From Thalassia testudinum (taxonomy: Eukaryota; Streptophyta; Magnoliopsida; Alismatales; Hydrocharitaceae): 64,000 nucleotides of DNA. The stretch covers positions 16,108,501 to 16,172,500 of the forward strand of contig JAZHRO010000036.1 of assembly GCA_037157565.1 (NCBI GenBank), given 5' to 3'. Below, piece after piece: positions 57,562 through 64,000 of this stretch (position 1 is the stretch's first letter; every line of letters starts with the position of its first letter). The notes below the pieces were generated by a model. The model saw only the letters and a program-made list of their open reading frames with translations. It had not been told where the DNA came from and did not search any database. A program made the translations under genes and the position numbers.

Positions 57562-58716
57562 GGAAGTAGTGGATGTAGAACTAGGCTCATAAGTGGAATG
57601 ATCAGAAGAGATTTCGATCTGATTAGGCAATAACCCAAATAATTGAGTCAAGCTTGAACCCAAATAAGTGAATTGCAAATGGAGGTTAGAAGACTAGTCT
57701 TAAGGACCTCCTCCTGTACATGCACTATAGAATCAAATGAGGGACAAAATATGTATTGGACTCAATTGAGGCACCCAACAAGGCTGGGTGACTTATGGCA
57801 GTTCGAGGCAAATGAACCTCTGGATCAGAACTTCACCCACCCAATAATTACTTGGGTAGCCAAGAAGGGAGAGTCCCGCAAAGACCCCTACACGGTAAAG
57901 CGACCCCACTGGTTACACAGTTTCCCTCACTCGACCTTCCTTGTCACCACGATTCCAAGTAGACCAGAATATGTGAACTTGAATCCTATGTATACCAGTT
58001 TTATTCCTACTTGTGCCTTGAATTTCACTTGAATTTGAAGTCAATTCAATTTGTGACCTAATTGGAGGTTAGTCGATTCACAAAGTGAACCAACTTCACC
58101 TGACCTGTCCTAAAGTTGAGGATGAGGGTCAAGGACCCAAATCACCCTGAGTTGGTTCTCAAATAGGTTATTAGGTCCAAAATTTTAATGATCCAAGTGA
58201 TTATAGAACCTTGATTTCAGGGTCCACTTAGTTAGATCAATTCAAACAAGGGCTTGGTAGCACATAATGTGAGAATTTATTTCCTTTTTAAGCAGGCAAG
58301 TGTGTACCAGTCCTGGAAACCCTAATGTGGAAACCCTAGATTGGCTCTATTTCTAAGTCCAATTTTTCCAAAGATGGTACCTTGGGGTCAATCAACTAGG
58401 TGAATAGCCCAAGGGACCTTATATCCCTAATAGGTGCACGTATCAGGGTAGGGATCTCGAATCAATCAGTCAAATCAAATCAGGAAACTTGAATGATGAT
58501 TACTAAATGAATAAGGCAAGTTGATCCTAATTGATTTCTCTTTCAATCTTTCTAAGAGAGGAGGGACTCAAAGAAGAAGGGAATGTGGTTACCTACTCTG
58601 GTGTGGTTGCTTAAGCGGTCAATCTTCAGGTTCACCCTGTAACAACACAACAAATAGATATAAAAAGTTAGAATCAAATCAGAATAAGTGTGATTAGTGA
58701 CTGAAATGCACGTTGC
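57562..58716 (-). other. D 5' leader, homologous to B leader
   Basis: Non-coding. The part at 57830-58200 aligns with B 21640-22000 on the opposite strand. The best-conserved core is 57851-57965, with ACCGTGTAGGGG and TGACAAGGAAGGTCGAG on minus. The plus-strand ORF 57673-58032 is an antisense shadow. Confidence 0.7.
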
Positions 58717-58731
58717 TCCCTGACAACGCCA
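58717..58731 (-). promoter_or_regulatory. D primer binding site (tRNA-Asp)
   Basis: The minus strand reads TGGCGTTGTCAGGGA, a decayed tRNA-Asp complement, 3 bp from the LTR. Confidence 0.8.
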
Positions 58732-58734
58732 AAA

Positions 58735-60073
58735 TGTTGAATGATAATCGTCGAAGCTTAGAGAATTGCATCATAGTATAGCGACGAAAACTAAATCAAC
58801 ATTTAAATTTGTAAGTGCTCGAAAAATGTGTGAGTTCCAAGGTTGTTTGCAGGGAGCAAGTTATTGCAATTCAATCAACTAATCAAATATGATGAGCACA
58901 AGAATGCAGTGAAAAACTCAATATGAAATATATTCAATGTATGCCAGGAGTTATAGAACACAAATAGTATATAGAGAGAGAGAAAGCAAAAAAGATGGTG
59001 GTTGAGACCACCAATTAATCATTTAATACTTAGGCTCAATTCTCAACTTAATATCAGACCAACTTCTCAAAGGGCATCAGATGTCTCAAGCCCAAGCCTC
59101 AATCAGACGCTTAATGTAAGCCCAACAGATGACCTAAATGATTAAAGCCAAAGACTCTCAATTTTTCCTAAGTCCTTAGGCACAGATGCCAAGAGCAAAA
59201 CCCCTCATTCTCTCTCAGAATAAACCTCTCTCTCTCTCTCAAAATCAGACCAGAACAAACCAGATCAGACCCAACTTCAAATCAGGCTCAAACCAACCCA
59301 GGGTCACATGCGTGTGGGCACAGGTGAGGGCATGTTTGATGGCATGTGAGGTAGGGACCTGACCCCAGTGGTTCGAAGGCAACCTGCCGATGTACTCAAT
59401 TCCTTAAGTACATGGTTCAAAAGTAAAATGCCCCAATGTGGGACTATTTGGAGGCCCCCCTTTTTCGTGTGCAGCAGCAAGTGATGCTTCATGCAATTAA
59501 TGTTGAGGTGCCACTTCTTTGTGAATTGAAGCCCCAGAAAGCTGTGTGGGGGTATTCCACATTTGCTGGAGGTCGTAGTAGGGGAGATGGTGATCGAGTG
59601 GTGGCAGACAGCAGCAGTGATGAACGGCGATCTGGCAAGCACCTAAAAAGCACAAAAATGGGCTTTAAGCCGTAATTAGAATATTCATGAAAGTCACTGG
59701 AGCTTGTGGAGTGTTGTGGTGATGTGTATGTGATGAATGCGTGAGTGGAGTGGCTGGCCAAGGTCAATGACTATGAAGGTGAGGTGCGGTGTTCGATCGA
59801 AGAAAATATGAACCAAAGCCCACAATTTGTTGATGGCTTTTGGTCTATGAGGTGAGGCGGAAGTTTTATGGTGGTGGAGTTGTGTTTCATGATGAGTCGC
59901 TCTGGCGCAAGCTCGCTAGAGCTCATGTTGGAGACGGAGAAGATGTCGATGGAATGACGTGTGCAGTAGGTGATCCTAAGAACTAAAAAGCTAAGAAGAA
60001 TCTAGGAGGGAAGAAGAAGGGGAGCTTATCGAGGAGAGTGAAGGCGAGATGCATCCGGTGTTGGCCAGTCGAA
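58735..60073 (-). mobile_element. D 5' LTR, left part
   Basis: It matches 16331-17655. It begins TGTTGAATGATAATCG and is interrupted by solo LTR E. The minus strand carries AGTCCCACATTG (near 59436). Confidence 0.9.
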
Positions 60074-61860
60074 TGATGTGTACACATCTAATTGGCCTAA
60101 AATGCCTATTTATGTATGTTCCTAGGTCTATAGAAGCATCATGCATTATAAATATTGCATAACATGCATCATCATGCATTTAAATTAGTTTGTACAAATT
60201 CTAGGTTAATTTGCCTCTTTTTGTGGTCAGAGGACAGGGTGATATTTATAGGGACCTCGGATTGAAGATCCAACTCTACGAATCTGATTAGGGCGATGAT
60301 TGGAGTCCAACGCCTCCAAGATCGCCCCGATCGAACCTCCGTAGCATCAGATGCAGTCCAAGGAAGATTAGAGGTCAAGGGGCAAGGTGGTGCAAATTCG
60401 TACCTCAGACAACAAATCCAACCCCATGGATGGGTTCAGATCAACAATCGCAACTCAACAACGTGAGAATCGGTCTAATCCGACAACCATGGCACCACGT
60501 ACAATCATTTAAAGATGGACAACCAAGACGATGCCATGTGGCACCATCCCAACCATCCAAACCGTCCAAGCATGATCGCAGCTCTCCTTCTTCAGCTAAT
60601 TTCAGCTGTTGGATCTTCATCCAACGGCTGAGGACGTGTGGGCATTAAAATGCAAAAGCGGCAAAGACGCGGCTGTAGCACAGTGGTCATGACCTCAAAT
60701 CACGAGTAGAAGGTGCACGTTCGAATACAGCTAAGTGTCTTCATCTGCAAGCGCCCACGCCAATCAAAATTCAATCGTCGAATTAGCAACGAGAGGTGGC
60801 AGCTTCAACACGTGGTGCCCTTTTATGCACTGGATGAGAGCACTTCACATGCGCGCACGATCACGCATGATCACACGTGGGCACTACAAGCGTTGTAGGT
60901 AAAGCGTGCACGCAATTCTAAGCCCTCCGATTATGTGACGAACAGCTAAGGTTGATTGGGTGCGATTGAATGCACGAATGGGAAGCAGTGGTGACATGGC
61001 ACAATGAGAGGCGTCGGATTAGCGATGAGCAACTCATGTGGAGGTGCACCTTCAGCGACGTGCAGCTACAATGACCCTCATAAACGTCACTAAAAACCCT
61101 AATATTAATGTTTAATTATTGAAATGACCTTGTCGCTCTTGAACTTCAACTATATAAAGGCCATACATCCCCTCCTCATTCTTCATTCCTTCTCTTCTCC
61201 TCTCACCCTTTCCAAAGCTTTAAAGAGCTAGTCCCATACCCAGGATGCTCCACTAGAGTCTTAAAAGTAATTTTTCCATCTTCTCACCCCCGTTCATGGA
61301 GCACCCGTGGTTGTCCTCTTGCTGCCATTTGGAAAGAAAATCCTACTGCAACGTCACCTTGCTTCATCCTCTGTTCTCCAGTTCCATTCTCCCTCGTCTA
61401 GCATCTCACCACCCTTTTTCGGGCACTCCGTCAACGCGACTCATTCTCCAAGCAGCCGTCGAGGAGGATTTTCTCATCCCTCTCTTTTTACCACTTTCTA
61501 GTGTATATTTTCGACTTTGTAGTAGTAGCAAGTAGATGTAATGAACATGCTCCTATGGTTATAAAATATTTATTCATTTTCTCCCTATTTTCTCTTTCAT
61601 TGTATTATCCTAACTCTTTCCTTTATTGTTTATTATTTAAGTAGAATAGCTAGTGTAGATTTAATTCAACAGGCTAATCTATTTCGTGACAATAATTTCG
61701 AATGCAATTTTTAATCAAACGTTTGCCTCCCTGTGTTCGACCTAGGACTCACCAGAGTTTCTGTTATAAACTTTATTTGGCAGCGGATTTTCTTGTGAAT
61801 TTTACAATGACTAGGGTTTTCCAAAAAACTCAAATTTTCACAATGAAATCTCGCTCATCA
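60074..61860 (+). mobile_element. Solo LTR E inserted in D 5' LTR
   Basis: This segment is absent from the other D LTR, which reads through at about 17655 (gaccggacacg). It runs TGATGTGTACAC to TCGCTCATCA. Flanks are tcgaa (60069-60073) and ctgga (61861-61865), and the empty site has ccgga. All differences are C-to-T or G-to-A. TATA box TATATAAAGG near 61151. A cctccctgtgttcgacc box near 61726 sets plus orientation. Confidence 0.85.
60671..60740 (+). ncRNA. tRNA-like segment with A-box and B-box (candidate)
   Basis: TAGCACAGTGG (60676-60686) matches the polymerase III A-box and GTTCGAATAC (60719-60728) resembles the B-box, spaced as in a tRNA gene. GGCTGT and ACAGCT could pair as outer arms, but the T-stem does not fold properly. 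It is more likely a tRNA-derived SINE head or a decayed tRNA in solo LTR E than a working tRNA gene. Confidence 0.3.
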
Positions 61861-63074
61861 CTGGACGTGAAGAAGGTGACGAGGTTCGGCAAAGGAATCG
61901 GCGAGGAAGAAGAGGCTGAAAGTGCTCGAGTTTTGATTGGTGAGGAGTGCGAGGAAGAGAGGAATATAGTATGCCACCCAATTTGGTCGTTGGGTGGCCG
62001 GAGGAAGGGGCTTGAAGAAGCTCGTCGAAGCCAACAGTGGTGTTGGCCAGAGAAGAGGAATTAAGGAGAATTCTGGTCAAGGATCGACTGCCGAGCACTT
62101 GGGAATGCGGTATGGCTTATATAGAGGTGATAGGAGCCTTCAATTTTATGAAATTCTCGTGAATTCCATGCAAATTAAGAAAGGAAAGCTCTCTAATTTT
62201 CATGAGTTCACTAGAGCTCTTGGGTCCACCTTAGGATCTGTGACCAAGTTCAACTGATTAGGAATCTTCTTAAGAATAATCCCTCCAAGTTTGGAGGGAT
62301 TCGATCTTGATTTGGAGGAAAAATCTCCAAATGAAGTTGGAGGTTGCTGGGTTTAGGTTTCTAATTAAGAAACCTATGAGAATCAGGTGGTAGGGACCTG
62401 ATTGTGAAGAAGACAAGGAAGTTAGGGGCGTATATGTAATAAAATGTGAAACCTAGGAGTTTAGATGTGAAAAATAGAGATTTTAAGGGCAAAGATGTAA
62501 ACTAGTTTAAGATGGACTCTGATTGAGCCCAAATTTTGATGTTAACCTAATTTTGACCCAAGGAATTTAATGGTGAACTTGGATTTTAGTTTTGGCCACA
62601 TTTGACTGGGTAAATTACACAGAAGCCTAAATAAGTGTAAATTCTCATCTGAATCTCTATTTTTGGTCAAAACAGGTTCATATGGTCAAAATAAAGGTAC
62701 CAAACCTCTTAGAATATTTTTCAATGATTTTTAGGAGGTTTGTATTGAATTTACCTCTTCCAAAACCATTTCAATTTAAGTGAGGCTAATAATTAGGGTT
62801 TTTAGTACTGTTTTCATCCCCAAAATGAGTGAAATCATTATTCAGTTATTCTAAGCCCACTTCTTGGTCTTTTAAGTTCATTTAACCTTTAATTAATCCT
62901 TATGTTAATTTTCATTAATGATGAGATGGTACAATAGGAGAATTAACCCTATTTTCTTATCTTCTTAAAACTGCTCAGCACGGATTTACCATCCTCAGAC
63001 GATCATTTAGGAGCATTTAACACTTGATTCTGATTAATTTTAGTTATTTATGACAAATAATGGTATTACCATCA
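61861..63074 (-). mobile_element. D 5' LTR, right part
   Basis: It continues D's LTR after E. TATA on minus at 62117-62125. At 62420-62430 it shows the unoccupied target (ttagg once) of element B. It ends ATTACCATCA at 63074. Confidence 0.9.
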
Positions 63075-63616
63075 CCTTCGATCCCCTTCTTCAAAACACA
63101 CCTCAAGAACTTTCAATAAACAAAATACCCCTCTTTCTGTGCTTTCGCGCCTCTACACCTATGTTTATTGAAATCCAAAGTATGACTCTTTGCAATTCAC
63201 AAAAGCTCAATTTGTTCTATTCTTACTGAAGTTCCATAGGAATTATTGTTGTTTACTTTATATTCCTATTATTTTTGATCTAGGATCTAAGTTGTCTTAG
63301 AAGTCCCGTTGTTCTTCTCTTAGCCAGGTGTAAAAGAGAAGATGTCTTGTAAGAGGTTGTGCCACCCTTGTTAAAGTGGTACATTAGTGGATTGGGCAGC
63401 GTCGACTAATCGGAGAAATCTTAAGCAGAGAAGCTTAGGTAGTGTTTTTACCTGCAAGGGTTTCCAATCTAAATTAGGTGTTATCATTTTTTATTTGTGC
63501 TTATTTGCATTTTTGATATGTGGTGAATGATTTTTAATTGATTCTAAAGTTGGATATTACATTATTCACCCCCCTCTAGTGTATACTTGATCCTTTAGGC
63601 TCCACACGCACTCACA
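63075..63616 (+). mobile_element. Copia F 5' LTR, right part
   Basis: It continues from 16330. It matches 2390-2682 of the copia solo LTR (agaggttgtNccacc, gtggattg, attcacc boxes) and ends near CACTCACA. Short-frame ORFs are not credible. Confidence 0.85.
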
Positions 63617-63618
63617 TC

Positions 63619-63631
63619 TGATATCAGAGCC
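63619..63631 (+). promoter_or_regulatory. Copia F primer binding site (initiator Met tRNA)
   Basis: TGATATCAGAGCC resembles the TGGTATCAGAGC complementary to plant initiator methionine tRNA, used by most plant copia elements. It sits just after the LTR. Confidence 0.8.
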
Positions 63632-63645
63632 TCGTCTAATTCAAG

Positions 63646-63669
63646 ATGTCAAAATCCTTTGAGGTATAC
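63646..63669 (+). pseudogene. Copia F gag start, interrupted
   Basis: ATG at 63646 opens M-S-K-S-F-E-V-Y, placed as expected after the PBS. It is cut at 63670 by an LTR-like insertion, and the rest lies outside the window. Confidence 0.4.
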
Positions 63670-64000
63670 TGATGAAGTATGGCTCATCATAGCTAAAATG
63701 CCCAAGTTAAGCTAGAAACTAGGTTAAACACTAACAAATTAAGACAAGAAATAGGTTAAGTGTGGGAATTAATAAAATTGACCTAAAACATCAATTCTAT
63801 GTTAAAAATACAAAATTAGGTCAATTTTGAGATATTCTATACCTAAGTATGTAAATAGGTGATCTGAATGCCAATTGAATACCAAAATGAGCTCAATTTC
63901 ACAATTCAATTATTGGAATATCTTCTAATATGTTCAATTAACATATCATAAAAAGTCCATGGTATTTTAAGTTCATTAGGACCTCGGAATCAATGTTTTA
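63670..64000 (+). mobile_element. LTR-like insertion running off the window
   Basis: TGATGAAGTATGGCTCATC resembles the LTR starts of B (TGATGAGGACACC) and of the mosaic at 6960. The sequence is AT-rich with no ORF. The far end is not in the window. Confidence 0.45.

Larger units (their letters stand above)
16331..63074 (-). mobile_element. Gypsy element D, Athila/Tat-like, with three nested insertions
   Basis: D is a minus-strand element with 5' LTR 58735-63074 (split by solo LTR E), PBS 58717-58731, leader, gag, protease, RT, RNase H and integrase (split by element C). Its 3' non-coding region ends in a polypurine tract at 42239-42250, followed by a 3' LTR 16331-42238 (split by element B). 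The target duplication is cattc (16326-16330) / ccttc (63075-63079), one mismatch. Removing the nested elements restores a colinear gag-pol order, although frameshifts and stops make it inactive. Confidence 0.9.

Noticed and set aside
57673..58032. Plus-strand ORF of 119 codons in the D leader
   Set aside because: It is antisense to the D transcript, and the sense leader of B shows that this sequence is conserved as non-coding RNA, not as this protein.

Overview
The window is nuclear DNA of a seed plant, most likely an angiosperm with a large, repeat-rich genome. It is AT-rich and I recognise no host gene. Almost everything is LTR retrotransposon. The Ty3/gypsy elements have Athila/Tat-type gag-pol (protease DLGAS/DLGTS, reverse transcriptase FMDD/IMDD, no visible chromodomain) and primer binding sites (PBS) complementary to the 3' end of plant tRNA-Asp. 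The other family is Ty1/copia, with an initiator-Met-tRNA-like PBS. I see no rRNA, CRISPR array or bacterial-type feature.

The main structure is a deep nest. A truncated gypsy element H (minus, about 8040-15779) carries in its 5' LTR a copia element F (plus, LTR from 15780). F's LTR is split at 16330/63075 by gypsy element D (minus, 16331-63074, target duplication cattc/ccttc). D's 3' LTR is split by non-autonomous element B (plus, 18218-41575, perfect duplication ttagg). B's reading frame is split by gypsy element A (minus, 22536-35443), and A holds a solo LTR G (24076-25805, perfect duplication attat). D's integrase is also split by non-autonomous element C (minus, 44941-53211, duplication tggga/tgggc). 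D's 5' LTR is split by solo LTR E (60074-61860). The window ends inside another LTR-like insertion (from 63670) in the start of copia gag.

Left of the nest lie a truncated LTR (1-1142), a decayed acidic ORF (about 1192-1620), a copia solo LTR (1695-2682), a minus-strand LTR with its polypurine tract (to 4280), a solo LTR (4850-6404, duplication ctaat), an unresolved LTR mosaic (6410-8018) and a solo LTR in H (8884-11256, duplication taccc).

A and D encode gag, protease, RT, RNase H and integrase, now broken. A keeps one reading frame over about 5.6 kb, interrupted only by stop codons. B and C lack pol. They encode acidic proteins and share non-coding modules with D: B shares the 5' leader and part of the LTR, and B and C share the about 1-1.6 kb 3' region. 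That region holds a post-ORF hairpin (not seen in C), an internal purine tract, a triplicated repeat, and a hairpin before the 3' polypurine tract. This suggests autonomous elements and parasitic partners kept together by common cis-acting RNA/DNA signals. The acidic protein of C has a recognisable relative in the remnant at 1192-1620. The B LTR also contains a U-snRNA-type upstream element with a TATA-like box at polymerase III-like spacing.
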